Shown: positions 35,696-44,730, counted from the stretch's first letter. The stretch is 64,000 nt of DNA from Lacinutrix sp. (GCF_029238095.1 NZ_JAQWGS010000027.1:62001-126000); one strand, 5' to 3'. Numbers and translations are program-made. Notes: generated by a model from the letters alone, not told the origin.

Positions 35696-35725
35696 TTTGC
35701 AATTAAACAAAAAAACGTATATTTG
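35696..35725 (+). promoter_or_regulatory. Complete -33/-7 promoter for rpsO
   Basis: TTTG (35696-35699), 18 bases, TATATTTG (35718-35725). It precedes an out-of-family ATG at 35747, whose extra residues do not match S15. Confidence 0.75.
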
Positions 35726-35779
35726 CCGCTCGAAAGATAGGCTTTCGTGTACATAACAATCATTTACAATAATATTAGA

Positions 35780-36049
35780 ATGTATTTATCAAAAGAAGAA
35801 AAAAAAGAGCTCTTTAAAAAGCACGGTGGAGACTCAAAAAACACTGGTTCTGCAGAAGGGCAAATTGCTTTATTTACTCAAAGAATAGAGCATTTAACAC
35901 AGCACTTAAAAACTAATCGTAAAGATTATAATACAGAGCGTTCGTTAGTAATGTTAGTTGGTAAGCGTCGCGCTTTACTAGATTACTTAACTAAAAAAGA
36001 TGTCTTAAGATATCGTGCAATAGTTAAAGAATTAGGATTAAGAAAATAA
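35780..36049 (+). CDS. rpsO: 30S ribosomal protein S15
   Basis: S15 binds the central domain of 16S rRNA. From the ATG at 35780 the protein has 89 residues, the standard length, beginning MYLSKEEKKELFKKHGG. HLTQHLKTNRKDYNTERSL and RRALLDYLTKKD are conserved rRNA-binding segments. The ATG at 35747 adds 11 residues with no match and is rejected. It lies upstream of pnp as in many bacteria, but a terminator separates them. Confidence 0.97.
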   Translation: MYLSKEEKKELFKKHGGDSKNTGSAEGQIALFTQRIEHLTQHLKTNRKDYNTERSLVMLVGKRRALLDYLTKKDVLRYRAIVKELGLRK

Positions 36050-36062
36050 TCTCAATATAAAG

Positions 36063-36087
36063 ACCACGCCTTACAGCGTGGTTTTTT
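36063..36087 (+). terminator. Rho-independent terminator after rpsO
   Basis: A 7-bp stem (ACCACGC with GCGTGGT), 6-base loop and a T tract. Confidence 0.9.
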
Positions 36088-36251
36088 GGTATAAACTAAC
36101 TCGTTTGGAAGAGTTTAAACTCCAAAATTGAAGAAGCTAATTATAGTTTTTCATTGGTACAGCAACTATTACTACTACACAACACAACTACCAATGTTTA
36201 ACCAAAATTTCGATATTAACTAAAATAGTCGAAATTAGAATTAAAAAATTT

Positions 36252-38501
36252 ATGATTCCAAAAGTATTTAGAGAGGTCATAGACCTTGGAGATGGTAGAG
36301 AAATTTCTATCGAAACCGGAAAACTTGCAAAACAAGCACATGGTAGCGTTGTTGTGCAATCTGGAAAATGTATGTTATTATGTACAGTTGTTTCCAATTA
36401 CAAACAAAGTCCAGTAGATTTTTTACCATTAACGGTAGATTATAGAGAGAAATTTGCTGCTGCAGGTCGTTATCCTGGAGGTTTCTTTAAAAGAGAAGCA
36501 AGACCTAGTGATGGCGAAGTATTAACCATGCGTTTAGTAGACCGTGTTTTGCGTCCATTATTCCCAAAAGATTACCATTCTGAAACTCAGGTGATGATAC
36601 AGTTAATGTCTCACGATCCAGAAGTTATGCCAGATGCCATGGCAGGATTAGCAGCTTCTGCTGCTATTCAATTATCAGATTTTCCTTTTGAATGTGCAAT
36701 TTCTGAAGCAAGAGTTGGCCGTGTAAATGGTGAATTTATTATTAATCCAACACCTTCACAATTAGCAGAATCTGATTTAGATATGATGATTGGTGCTTCT
36801 GCCGATTCAGTAATGATGGTAGAAGGTGAAATGCACGAGATTTCTGAAGAAGAAATGGCAGATGCCATTAAGTTTGCTCATGAAGCGATTAAAGTACAAT
36901 GTGCTGCTCAAGTAAGATTGGCAGAAGCATTTGGTAAAAAAGCTGTACGTGAGTATGAACCTGAAAGAACAGACGAAGATTTAGAGAAAAAAGTATATGA
37001 CATGGCTTACGATAAAGTGTATGCTATTGCAAAAGCTGGTTCTGCTAAACATGAAAGAAGTGCTGCATTTCAACAAATAAAAGAAGATATTAAAGCGACG
37101 TTTTCTGAAGAAGAATTAGAAGATTATGGTGGTTTAGTGTCTGATTATTATAGAAAAGCTGAAAAAGCTGCCATTAGAGATTTAACCTTAAATGAAGGGT
37201 TGCGTTTAGATGGTAGAAAAACAGACGAAATTAGACCAATCTGGTGTGAAGTAGATTACCTACCATCAACACATGGTTCGTCAATCTTTACTCGTGGAGA
37301 AACGCAAGCATTAGCAACCGTAACTTTAGGTACTTCTAGAGACGCAAACCAAATAGATATGCCATCTCAAGAAGGTGAAGAGCGTTTTTATTTACACTAT
37401 AACTTCCCTCCTTTTTGTACAGGTGAAGCGAGACCAATTCGTGGTACATCGCGTCGTGAAGTAGGACATGGTAATTTAGCACAACGTGCTTTAAAAAACA
37501 TGATTCCTGCAGATTGTCCTTATACAGTTCGTGTGGTTTCTGAAGTATTAGAATCTAACGGTTCGTCATCTATGGCAACTGTTTGTTCTGGCACAATGGC
37601 CTTAATGGATGCTGGAGTTCAAATGACTAAACCAGTTTCTGGTATTGCCATGGGATTAATTTCTCAAGGTGACAAATACGCAGTATTATCAGATATTTTA
37701 GGTGATGAAGATCATCTTGGTGATATGGATTTTAAAGTTACTGGTACTGCAGATGGTATTACTGCTTGTCAAATGGATATTAAGGTAAAAGGATTAAGCT
37801 ACGAGATTTTAGTAAATGCGTTACAACAAGCACGAGCTGGTCGTTTACACATCTTAGAGAAATTAACAGATACCATTGCTAAGCCAAATACAGATGTTAA
37901 AGAACATGCACCCACAATGGTAACAAGACGTGTTCCTAACGAATTTATTGGAGCCTTAATAGGACCTGGTGGAAAAGTAATTCAGGAAATGCAAAAAGAA
38001 ACTGAAACTACTATTGTTATTAACGAAGATCCAGTAACCGAAGAAGGTATTGTAGAAATTTTAGGTGTTGGTAAAAAAGGTATTAATGCTGTAATGGCAA
38101 AAATAGATGCTATTTTATTTAAGCCTACAGTTGGAAGTGTATACGAAGTAAAAGTTATCAAGATGTTAGATTTTGGTGCAGTTGTAGAGTATATGGATGC
38201 TCCTGGAAACGAAGTGTTATTACACGTTAGTGAATTAGCATGGGAACGTACAGAAAATGTAAGCGATGTTGTAAATATGGGTGATGTTTTCGATGTAAAG
38301 TATTTTGGATTGGATCCAAGAACACGTAAAGAAAAAGTATCTCGCAAAGCCATTTTACCAAAACCAGAAGGCTTTAAGGAAAGACCACCAAGAGACGATA
38401 ACCGTTCTGGCGGACGTGATAACAGAGGTTCTCGCGACAATAGAGGTCGTGATAACAGACGTGATGACAGAAAACCAAGAGGAGAAAAGAAAGAAGATTA
38501 A
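36252..38501 (+). CDS. pnp: Polyribonucleotide nucleotidyltransferase (PNPase)
   Basis: PNPase degrades RNA from the 3' end using phosphate. The 749-residue protein has two RNase PH domains (about 1-230 and 315-545), a KH domain with [12 protein letters not shown] (about 575) and an S1 domain (about 625-695). The C terminus is a low-complexity tail rich in Arg, Asp, Gly and Asn ([16 protein letters not shown]), likely an RNA- or protein-binding extension. The 165-base leader after the rpsO terminator shows no perfect TAnnTTTG box. Confidence 0.97.
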   Translation: MIPKVFREVIDLGDGREISIETGKLAKQAHGSVVVQSGKCMLLCTVVSNYKQSPVDFLPLTVDYREKFAAAGRYPGGFFKREARPSDGEVLTMRLVDRVLRPLFPKDYHSETQVMIQLMSHDPEVMPDAMAGLAASAAIQLSDFPFECAISEARVGRVNGEFIINPTPSQLAESDLDMMIGASADSVMMVEGEMHEISEEEMADAIKFAHEAIKVQCAAQVRLAEAFGKKAVREYEPERTDEDLEKKVYDMAYDKVYAIAKAGSAKHERSAAFQQIKEDIKATFSEEELEDYGGLVSDYYRKAEKAAIRDLTLNEGLRLDGRKTDEIRPIWCEVDYLPSTHGSSIFTRGETQALATVTLGTSRDANQIDMPSQEGEERFYLHYNFPPFCTGEARPIRGTSRREVGHGNLAQRALKNMIPADCPYTVRVVSEVLESNGSSSMATVCSGTMALMDAGVQMTKPVSGIAMGLISQGDKYAVLSDILGDEDHLGDMDFKVTGTADGITACQMDIKVKGLSYEILVNALQQARAGRLHILEKLTDTIAKPNTDVKEHAPTMVTRRVPNEFIGALIGPGGKVIQEMQKETETTIVINEDPVTEEGIVEILGVGKKGINAVMAKIDAILFKPTVGSVYEVKVIKMLDFGAVVEYMDAPGNEVLLHVSELAWERTENVSDVVNMGDVFDVKYFGLDPRTRKEKVSRKAILPKPEGFKERPPRDDNRSGGRDNRGSRDNRGRDNRRDDRKPRGEKKED

Positions 38502-38522
38502 TTCTTTTTTAACATAGCTATT

Positions 38523-38557
38523 AAAAAGCCCATCAAAAATTTGATGGGCTTTTTTTT
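38523..38557 (+). terminator. Rho-independent terminator after pnp
   Basis: A perfect stem (AAAAGCCCATCAAA with TTTGATGGGCTTTT) and a T tract. Confidence 0.93.
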
Positions 38558-38608
38558 ATAAAGAATCTAAAGGGCTTTTAAGTTTAGATGTTGCTCTAGA
38601 AAACCGAG

Positions 38609-38785
38609 ATGTTATGCAGACTTACAACTTCGACTTCTTTAGATTGGTTAGCAATTCCTGATTTAGATATAGACGCTTCTTGGCTAGATTTCGGAGATGT
38701 CTTTAATGGATTATTAGAAGGTGTTGGAGAATTTATTGGAGGAACTTTGACGGACCATAAAAAACTACCTACAACACCTGTATAA
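38609..38785 (+). pseudogene. Short ORF, probable gene remnant
   Basis: A 58-codon open frame from ATG 38609 reads MLCRLTTSTSLDWLAIPDL and later WLDFGDVFNGLLEGVGEFIGG, ending HKKLPTTPV. The acidic and hydrophobic middle has a protein-like pattern, but I recognise no family and see no promoter. It lies in a 750-base gap between pnp and rpoD and may be the end of a decayed gene. Confidence 0.35.
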
Positions 38786-38855
38786 TTAATTGCTTGGTCA
38801 CCTGCCGACTTACAATCATTCCTTCGGAATATTCTATCTGTGATTTATTTGCTAA

Positions 38856-39029
38856 ATTAGTTGCTTAACCACGCAACTAATCTTATACAAACACGTTGTA
38901 GCCAATTACGAAAACCTGCTTAACACTGCAGGAGAAAAAGAGCGCAATACGTTTTTTAATAAAATATATGCTAAAATTGACGCATTGTATAATTTAATTG
39001 AAGCGACTCAAGTCTTAGATTTTGAGTAA
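38856..39029 (+). pseudogene. Second open stretch without start codon, probable gene remnant
   Basis: A frame open for 57 codons with no ATG, GTG or TTG. It reads protein-like near its end (HVVANYENLLNTAGEKERN, then FFNKIYAKIDALYNLIEA). It is in a different frame from the short ORF at 38609-38785. The two could be pieces of one frameshifted gene. The family is unknown. The RNA-like element begins 16 bases after its stop. Confidence 0.35.
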
Positions 39030-39044
39030 GCCATAAGAGTAAGT

Positions 39045-39144
39045 GCGTTAAGGATGGAAACGACATCCTTTTTTATTTTTCTTAAAAAAGATATAGTGTA
39101 CAGCCTGACGTTTTTAAGCCATCTCAGGTTTAAAAAGGTAACGC
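39045..39144 (+). ncRNA. Structured-RNA-like element, copy B (GCGTTA...TAACGC)
   Basis: The ends GCGTTA (39045-39050) and TAACGC (39139-39144) are the same complementary pair as in copy A at 17162-17255. It contains GGATGGAAACGACATCC (a GGATG/CATCC hairpin), a helix ATCCTTTTTT with AAAAAAGAT, the box AGCCTGAC (39102-39109) and a hairpin pairing CGTTTTTAAGCC with GGTTTAAAAAGG. The stems differ in sequence from copy A but keep pairing. It lies 108 bases before rpoD. Confidence 0.6.
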
Positions 39145-39167
39145 CAAAAAAAATAATTAAACTTTAT

Positions 39168-39185
39168 TGTAACAAAATGTAACAA
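39168..39185 (+). promoter_or_regulatory. Direct repeat TGTAACAA upstream of rpoD
   Basis: TGTAACAA occurs at 39168-39175 and 39178-39185, ten bases apart, one helical turn, in the rpoD upstream region. No TAnnTTTG box is nearby. A small hairpin (TCCC, TTTTTA, GGGA; 39220-39233) follows 20 bases before the ATG. Together they suggest a special control region, but no regulator is known. Confidence 0.4.
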
Positions 39186-39252
39186 TCGTGCGTATAACTA
39201 ATGATAGTAAATTATTCACTCCCTTTTTAGGGAAAAATTCACACTTACATAC

Positions 39253-40116
39253 ATGAGACAACTTAAAATTACCAAGCAGGTTACTAATCGTGAGACCGCA
39301 TCGCTAGATAAATATCTACAAGAAATTGGAAAAGTTGACTTAATTACCGCAGACGAAGAAGTAGAATTAGCACAACGTATTAAGGCTGGCGACCAGTTAG
39401 CACTTGAAAAATTAACAAAAGCTAATTTACGTTTTGTAGTATCGGTAGCTAAGCAATACCAAAACCAAGGTTTAACGTTACCTGATTTAATTAACGAAGG
39501 TAATTTAGGTTTAATTAAAGCTGCACAACGTTTTGATGAAACGCGTGGTTTTAAATTTATTTCTTATGCTGTATGGTGGATTAGACAGTCTATTTTACAA
39601 GCCTTAGCAGAACAATCTCGTATTGTACGTTTACCGTTAAATAAGATTGGTTCTATTAACAAAATAAACAAAACATTTGCCTTTTTAGAGCAAGCACACG
39701 AGCGTCCGCCAAGTGCTGAAGAAATTGCAAAAGAGTTAGACATGACTATTAACGACGTTAAAGAGTCTATGAAAAATTCTGGACGTCACGTAAGTATGGA
39801 CGCGCCTTTAGTTGAAGGTGAAGATTCTAACCTTTATGATGTATTAAACTCTGGTGAGTCGCCAAACCCAGATCGTAACCTTTTACATGAGTCTTTACGT
39901 ACTGAAATTGAGCGTGCCCTTGAGACTTTAACACCTCGTGAAGCAGATGTTATTAGATTATACTTTGGTTTAGGAAACCAACACCCAATGACTCTTGAAG
40001 AAATTGGTGAAACTTTCGATTTAACACGTGAACGTGTGAGACAAATTAAAGAAAAAGCAATAAGAAGATTAAAACATACTTCTAGAAGTAAAATATTAAA
40101 AACTTACTTAGGATAA
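39253..40116 (+). CDS. rpoD: Primary sigma factor RpoD (short Bacteroidota type)
   Basis: The primary sigma factor directs RNA polymerase to TAnnTTTG promoters like those in this window. The 287-residue protein lacks region 1.1 and the long non-conserved region, as usual for this phylum. Region 1.2 ([18 protein letters not shown]), region 2 ([29 protein letters not shown], then [16 protein letters not shown]), region 3 and region 4 with the helix-turn-helix ([19 protein letters not shown]) are visible. It is monocistronic with two terminators after it. Confidence 0.97.
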   Translation: MRQLKITKQVTNRETASLDKYLQEIGKVDLITADEEVELAQRIKAGDQLALEKLTKANLRFVVSVAKQYQNQGLTLPDLINEGNLGLIKAAQRFDETRGFKFISYAVWWIRQSILQALAEQSRIVRLPLNKIGSINKINKTFAFLEQAHERPPSAEEIAKELDMTINDVKESMKNSGRHVSMDAPLVEGEDSNLYDVLNSGESPNPDRNLLHESLRTEIERALETLTPREADVIRLYFGLGNQHPMTLEEIGETFDLTRERVRQIKEKAIRRLKHTSRSKILKTYLG

Positions 40117-40135
40117 AATCTAAGTTCTAGTAACA

Positions 40136-40163
40136 AACAGTTATTCATAACTGTTCGTTTTTT
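40136..40163 (+). terminator. First terminator after rpoD
   Basis: A 9-bp stem (AACAGTTAT with ATAACTGTT), 2-base spacer loop and T tract. Confidence 0.85.
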
Positions 40164-40174
40164 GATTGATGAAA

Positions 40175-40210
40175 GAAACCACGGCTGATTACCGTGGTTT
40201 CATTTTTTTA
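40175..40210 (+). terminator. Second, tandem terminator after rpoD
   Basis: A 10-bp stem (GAAACCACGG with CCGTGGTTTC), 7-base loop and T tract, 12 bases after the first one. Confidence 0.88.
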
Positions 40211-40389
40211 TAATGTTATACTTTAATTTTTACAACTATATTTTGCTGTAAAACCAAATCTGTATTTTTATTAGTTCGCATTTTGTCGATAATTTTATAC
40301 TTTTAATCGATAAATTGTATTGATTAATATAAAAAAACCTGCTTTTTAGGGTAATTTCTGGAATTTTAAATTTTGATTCCTACTTAACT

Positions 40390-40800
40390 ATGTTGAAGAC
40401 CATTTGCTATAGAAGCTTGATTACTAATGAACCCTCTATTCTAGAAATTGAGACACTATTTAATGCTTGTAAAAAGAACAATGATAATTACAATATAAAG
40501 GGTCTATTATATAAATACGAGGGTTACTACTTTCAAATTATTGAAGGAGAAACTGAAACTATTGATGCTATTTTTTCATGTATAAAAACAGACAAAAGGC
40601 ATAAAAATATTGACGTTTTGGTAGATATTCCTATAACAGAGTATACTTTTGATAACTTTACAACTGGTTATAATAAGGTTAACGATTTAAACACTTTATT
40701 TGGGCTGCAAGAGTACCATGACCTAATTGTTACTAACAACTTTGCAAGTAAAGATATTTTTTCTGAGATTATTTCAAATCTATTTAGTCTAGAAGCATAA
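40390..40800 (+). CDS. BLUF-domain blue-light sensor
   Basis: The 136-residue protein is a single BLUF (FAD-binding blue-light) domain of about 95 residues with a short helical C terminus. The flavin-contacting residues are in place: Y7 in ICYRS, N31 and Q49 in YYFQIIEG, with the same spacing as AppA (Tyr+24, Tyr+42). KGLLYKYEG and DKRHKNIDVL are typical. The usual Trp/Met near the C-terminal strand are F90 and T92. It has no output domain, so it should act by binding a partner. No partner gene is linked; rpe follows on its own promoter. Confidence 0.85.
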   Translation: MLKTICYRSLITNEPSILEIETLFNACKKNNDNYNIKGLLYKYEGYYFQIIEGETETIDAIFSCIKTDKRHKNIDVLVDIPITEYTFDNFTTGYNKVNDLNTLFGLQEYHDLIVTNNFASKDIFSEIISNLFSLEA

Positions 40801-40806
40801 AAGTAT

Positions 40807-40814
40807 TAGCTTTG
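40807..40814 (+). promoter_or_regulatory. -7 promoter element TAGCTTTG for rpe
   Basis: An exact TAnnTTTG match whose last base is also the first base of a longer reading of rpe, so the ATG at 40838 is the likely start. Confidence 0.6.
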
Positions 40815-40837
40815 TGTTTTACACTAAAAACATAAAA

Positions 40838-41500
40838 ATGTCTTCAAAACTAATAGCGCCTTCAATGCTTGCTGCCGATTTTGGCAACTTGCAACGTGAT
40901 ACAGAAATGGTTAATAACAGTGATGCCGATTGGTTTCATATAGATGTAATGGATGGTCATTTTGTACCTAATATATCATATGGAATGCCAGTAATTGCAG
41001 CCATAAAAAAGCATGCAACAAAACCATTAGATGTACATTTAATGATAGAAAAGCCTGAGCGTTATATTGAAGAATTTGCAAAAGTTGGTGCAGATATTAT
41101 AACTGTTCATTATGAATCTACTGTGCATTTGCATAGAACTTTAAGACAAATTAAAGATGCTGGATGTAAAGCTGGAATAGTTTTAAATTTAACAACACCA
41201 GTTTCTGTTTTAGAAGATATTTTACCTGAATGTTATATGATATTATTAATGTCTATTAATCCAGGTTTTGGTGGACAAAAATTTGAAGAGGTTACTTACC
41301 AACGTGTTCGTAAACTTCGTAAAATGATTGATGCACAAGGTCTAAACACCAAAATTGAAATTGATGGTGGTGTTACAGACAAGAACATTAAAAAACTTGT
41401 TGATGCTGGTGCAGATGTTTTTGTTGCTGGAAGCCATATTTTTAAAAGTGAAGACCAAATAAAAACAACTGCGAACTTAAAAGCTTTAGCAAACTCTTAA
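40838..41500 (+). CDS. rpe: Ribulose-phosphate 3-epimerase
   Basis: Rpe interconverts ribulose-5-phosphate and xylulose-5-phosphate in the pentose phosphate pathway. From ATG 40838 the TIM-barrel protein has 220 residues. APSMLAADFGNL, the metal-binding DVMDGHFVPNISYG and LDVHLMI, MSINPGFGGQKF and IEIDGGV are family signatures. An upstream ATG at 40814 is rejected because of the -7 box. It ends in a terminator. Confidence 0.97.
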   Translation: MSSKLIAPSMLAADFGNLQRDTEMVNNSDADWFHIDVMDGHFVPNISYGMPVIAAIKKHATKPLDVHLMIEKPERYIEEFAKVGADIITVHYESTVHLHRTLRQIKDAGCKAGIVLNLTTPVSVLEDILPECYMILLMSINPGFGGQKFEEVTYQRVRKLRKMIDAQGLNTKIEIDGGVTDKNIKKLVDAGADVFVAGSHIFKSEDQIKTTANLKALANS

Positions 41501-41503
41501 AAC

Positions 41504-41534
41504 AAAAAAAAGCTCCATAAAGAGCTTTTTTTTT
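41504..41534 (+). terminator. Rho-independent terminator after rpe
   Basis: A stem of A-tract plus GCTC pairing with GAGC plus T-tract (AAAAAGCTC with GAGCTTTTT). Confidence 0.88.
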
Positions 41535-41557
41535 CTTTACAATTATTGATTTTGGAT

Positions 41558-41977
41558 TTAATACTGTTCTAATAAATAGTTAATTAAATCTGTAGTAGTT
41601 ACTATACCAACCAGTTTAGTATTGTCTACTACTGGTAAAGCATGAAATTCTTTTTTAGAAAGTATTTCGGCTACCTCTTTAATTAAAGTAGTAGATGATA
41701 CTGTCGTTAAATTTTTTGCCATTACTTGCTCTATAGTAAACATATTATAGATAACCGTTTCTACATTATCTTCATTTTCGTCTATGGCATCTGCAAAACT
41801 AATTCTTAATAAATCTGTATAACTAAGCATTCCTATAATTGCATCTCCACTTACAACTGGAATATGTCTTATGTTATTTTTTTTAAATAACTCTTCTGCT
41901 CTTTCTAAACTATCTGTATGATTAAGAGTAATAACATTTTCTGTCATTATTGTTGAAACTTGTGTTCTTTTTTTCAT
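41558..41977 (-). CDS. CBS-domain pair protein
   Basis: The 139-residue protein is a Bateman module with two CBS domains (about 8-65 and 78-139). IMTENVITL, RHIPVVSGDAIIGMLSYTD, VMAKNLTTVSS and FHALPVVDNTKLVGIVTTTD mark the two units. Such stand-alone modules bind adenine nucleotides and can regulate partners. The target is unknown. It is alone on its strand here. Confidence 0.92.
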   Translation of the reverse strand: MKKRTQVSTIMTENVITLNHTDSLERAEELFKKNNIRHIPVVSGDAIIGMLSYTDLLRISFADAIDENEDNVETVIYNMFTIEQVMAKNLTTVSSTTLIKEVAEILSKKEFHALPVVDNTKLVGIVTTTDLINYLLEQY

Positions 41978-42060
41978 TTGTCTTGGGTTTTAAATTCATA
42001 TTAAAGTTATTAAACATTAAGCTAAATAAACATGACAAATATCACCACAAGCACTATTTT

Positions 42061-42996
42061 CTAAAAAGGAAGTCTTGATAAGTCTACATTACCTCCTGAA
42101 AACAGTACTCCAATTTTTTTGTTTTTAAAATGTTCTTTTTGTTTTATTACAGCTGCTAAAGCGACTGCACTTGAAGGTTCTATAACAATTTTAAGTCGCT
42201 CGAAAACTAATATCATTGCTGAAATAATTTCAGATTCCTCAACTCTTATAATTTGTTTTATATGCTTCTGAATAATTGGAAAGTTAATATCTCCTAATTG
42301 TGTTTTTAATCCGTCTGCTATAGTATTTGTAGAACTATTAGTTTCTATTTTACCACTCATTATGGAACGATAAGCATCGTCTACTACCATTGGTTCTGCT
42401 CCTATTACCTGACACTGTTTCCCAAAGTAATGCGCTGCTAAAGCTGTTCCTGCTATAAGTCCTCCTCCTCCTATTGGACATACTATGTAATCTAAATCAT
42501 TATAGTCTTCTAAAAGTTCTTTACAAGCAGTTCCATTGCCTATTATAACATCCATATCATTAGAAGGATGAATAAATGTCGCTCCAGTACTGTCTTGAAT
42601 TCTATTTGCAGTCTCTTGCCTAGCTTTAGTTGTAGATTCACATTCGGTAATACTACCATTATATTGTAAAACCGCATTCTTTTTAACTTGAGGCGCGTTT
42701 TCTGGCATGACAATATGTGCTTTTACACCTAAACTTTTAGCTGCTAAAGACAATGCTTGTGCAAAATTACCTGAAGAATGTGTAACTACACCTTTACTTC
42801 GTTGCTCTTCTGTTAACTTTAAAATAGCATTTGTTGCACCACGCATTTTAAAAGCACCCATTTTCTGGAAGTTTTCGCATTTAAAATACAAGTCTGCTTC
42901 TACTTTTTGATTAATAAGCTGGGAACTTAAAACTGGAGTTCTATGTATAAACTGTTGAATGCGCGCATGTGCTTTTGTTATATTGTCTTGTTTCAT
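42061..42996 (-). CDS. Threonine dehydratase / serine racemase-like PLP enzyme
   Basis: The 311-residue fold-type II PLP enzyme has the PLP lysine K50 in GAFKMRGA, the SSGNFAQ substrate loop and the glycine-rich phosphate cup CPIGGGGLIAG. There is no C-terminal ACT domain, so it is not the feedback-regulated biosynthetic IlvA. Catabolic threonine/serine dehydratase or serine racemase are the likely activities; sequence alone does not decide. It is monocistronic. Confidence 0.9.
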   Translation of the reverse strand: MKQDNITKAHARIQQFIHRTPVLSSQLINQKVEADLYFKCENFQKMGAFKMRGATNAILKLTEEQRSKGVVTHSSGNFAQALSLAAKSLGVKAHIVMPENAPQVKKNAVLQYNGSITECESTTKARQETANRIQDSTGATFIHPSNDMDVIIGNGTACKELLEDYNDLDYIVCPIGGGGLIAGTALAAHYFGKQCQVIGAEPMVVDDAYRSIMSGKIETNSSTNTIADGLKTQLGDINFPIIQKHIKQIIRVEESEIISAMILVFERLKIVIEPSSAVALAAVIKQKEHFKNKKIGVLFSGGNVDLSRLPF

Positions 42997-43028
42997 AATT
43001 ACAACTAAAGATAGTTATTTTATTTTCG

Positions 43029-43928
43029 CTAATAACCTGAAAAATCAAAGTTAAGCATTTGCTTGACTTTGCCATATATTACTGGAAATTGAGATTGAAA
43101 TTCTAAAGGCGTTTCTATAAAGTTTTCTACAATAACAGAAATAAACTCGTATTGATTTTCGTAGGCATAATCTCTTAAATAACCAGAAGTGACAAGCTTT
43201 TTCTTTAAAGACTGGTTGGCATCTAATAACACCAAAAGTTCATGAAAAGAGTCTAAAAAAATAGCCGAACTTGTACTATATTTTCTAGATTTTAAAAATG
43301 AAAAATGTATGGCATGAATACATTCGTGTACGCCTAAATTTAAGTTATCGTTACTTATAGCATATCCTTTTTTGAAGTCTTCCCAAGAAAATATTAATGC
43401 CTGGTAAGCCATATTAAATTCTCCTTTATGCCATTGCTTGTTTATTTTCGAAAAATAAGTTTTTGGGTAGATAATAATTTTATTTACAGAATCTATTTTA
43501 TAATGTCGAAATCCAAAAGTTAATTTTGCAGCTGTAGCAGCAATCATTACTTTCATGGTCTTATTGACTTCAATTTCTTTACCAATAAACTCCCATTTTT
43601 TTAGATAATACTGTAAACGATGTTCAAAATTCTTTTGCTCAGAGAGCGTTAAACGATTATAAAAACCAAATTGTTCTTTAAGAATAGATTTATAATCGTT
43701 GTGAAGTGTTCTCTTTTTTAAATAAGCATGTGTATAAAATTGCTTTTTTTTAAAAAGCTCCACTTGTGCCATTTCAAAAAAATTAAAAGAGCCTCTTAAA
43801 ACAACATAAACCACAACAATTGTTAGAAAGACAACTATTAAAACTAGAATTAGAAGTACAATTTTAAATACTAGAGCTGGTTCTTTTTCTATTAACAAAC
43901 TTACAGTACTTAATAAAGTTGTATTCAT
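43029..43928 (-). CDS. MtfA-like zinc-dependent peptidase (M90) with membrane anchor
   Basis: The 299-residue protein has one N-terminal membrane segment (about 20-44) and a metallopeptidase domain with HExxH at 201-205 (HECIH). The later Glu expected as third ligand lies in LDSFHELL or nearby. The overall pattern matches MtfA/DgsA anti-repressor family (M90) proteins. Escherichia MtfA is soluble and binds the regulator Mlc. This anchored form is common in Bacteroidota as far as I recall, and its role is unknown. Confidence 0.82.
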   Translation of the reverse strand: MNTTLLSTVSLLIEKEPALVFKIVLLILVLIVVFLTIVVVYVVLRGSFNFFEMAQVELFKKKQFYTHAYLKKRTLHNDYKSILKEQFGFYNRLTLSEQKNFEHRLQYYLKKWEFIGKEIEVNKTMKVMIAATAAKLTFGFRHYKIDSVNKIIIYPKTYFSKINKQWHKGEFNMAYQALIFSWEDFKKGYAISNDNLNLGVHECIHAIHFSFLKSRKYSTSSAIFLDSFHELLVLLDANQSLKKKLVTSGYLRDYAYENQYEFISVIVENFIETPLEFQSQFPVIYGKVKQMLNFDFSGY

Positions 43929-44051
43929 TTAGTATTGGTTGAAAATTACAAGAGAATTAAATGTCTTGGTCAAGCTCCTTTTGTATAAAGAAAAGCAGTA
44001 CTTACAAATTCAAGCAAGCTTGTTTTTACGCTCAGCTTTTATTTTTATTCG

Positions 44052-44125
44052 TGACCACGAGAGGATTCGAACCTCCAACCATCAGAGCCGAAATCTGATA
44101 TTCTATCCAGTTGAACTACGTAGCC
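44052..44125 (-). tRNA. tRNA-Arg (anticodon UCG)
   Basis: The minus strand folds into a full cloverleaf: acceptor GGCTACG with CGTGGTC (two wobbles), D arm, anticodon stem TCAGA/TCTGA around the loop TTTCGGC with anticodon TCG, and T arm GGAGG-TTCGAAT-CCTCT. The discriminator is A, and the CCA is not encoded. It reads codon CGA. It lies between the YqeY and MtfA-like genes. Confidence 0.95.
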
Positions 44126-44140
44126 GTTTTTATTTTTTAC

Positions 44141-44590
44141 CTAAGATAACTTACTTTTTACAATAGAAGAAATGGTTTTACCATCTGCTTTACCAGCTAA
44201 TTTACCGCTTACCATTCCCATAACTTTACCCATATCTTTCATACCATCTGCTCCTACTTTGGCAATAACATCTTCAACAACTTTAGTTATTTCCTCTTCG
44301 CTTAATGCTTCTGGTAAAAACTTAGAAATAACTTCTGCTTCGGCCAATTCAGGTGCTGCTAAATCTTCTCGTCCTTGTTCTAAAAAAATAGCTGCACTAT
44401 CTTTTCTTTGCTTTACTTGTTTTTGAAGTATTTTAAGCTCTTGCTCCTCTGTTAGTTCTTGTTTTGCGCCAGTTTCTGTTTGTGCTAATAATATTGCAGA
44501 TTTTACTGCTCTTAAAGCCGTTAAGGCAACTGTGTTCTTACTTTTCATTGCCTCTTTTAAGGCTGTCATGATATTTGTAGTTAAACTCAT
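44141..44590 (-). CDS. GatB/YqeY domain protein
   Basis: The 149-residue protein has the YqeY fold: helical N-terminal half (ALKEAMKSKNTVALTALRAV) and a C-terminal half with DMGKVMGMVSGKLAGKADGK. The family shares the tail domain of GatB and is suspected to touch tRNA or aminoacylation, but its function is not proven. It lies downstream of ftsZ, separated by a terminator, and is followed by tRNA-Arg. Confidence 0.92.
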   Translation of the reverse strand: MSLTTNIMTALKEAMKSKNTVALTALRAVKSAILLAQTETGAKQELTEEQELKILQKQVKQRKDSAAIFLEQGREDLAAPELAEAEVISKFLPEALSEEEITKVVEDVIAKVGADGMKDMGKVMGMVSGKLAGKADGKTISSIVKSKLS

Positions 44591-44654
44591 TTTAAAATTT
44601 TATTTTAGTTTACGAAGATATGCAAAAAGATAAAAAGACTTGATAGGTCCATAA

Positions 44655-44689
44655 AACAAAACCCAAAACGTTTGGGAGCGTTTTGGGCT
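44655..44689 (-). terminator. Rho-independent terminator after ftsZ
   Basis: On the minus strand CCCAAAACG pairs with CGTTTTGGG (44662-44670 and 44679-44687), followed by a T-rich stretch. It ends the dcw cluster transcript. Confidence 0.88.
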
Positions 44690-44730
44690 TGTTGAGATTA
44701 AATCTATTACTTGCTATTAACCAATACTAT

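Noticed and set aside
35747-35779. N-terminal extension of S15
   Set aside because: The 11 extra residues are not part of S15, and family length supports the ATG at 35780.
37982-38440. A 152-residue minus-strand ORF inside pnp
   Set aside because: It mirrors the repetitive Arg/Asp-rich tail of PNPase and has Ser/Leu-rich shadow composition.
38609-39144. Phage or IS remnant between pnp and rpoD
   Set aside because: No transposase, integrase or terminal repeats with target duplication are recognisable. Only short unassigned coding fragments are seen.
44052-44125. tRNA-Arg as an integration site for a mobile element
   Set aside because: No integrase or repeated tRNA 3' end is present on either side within the window.
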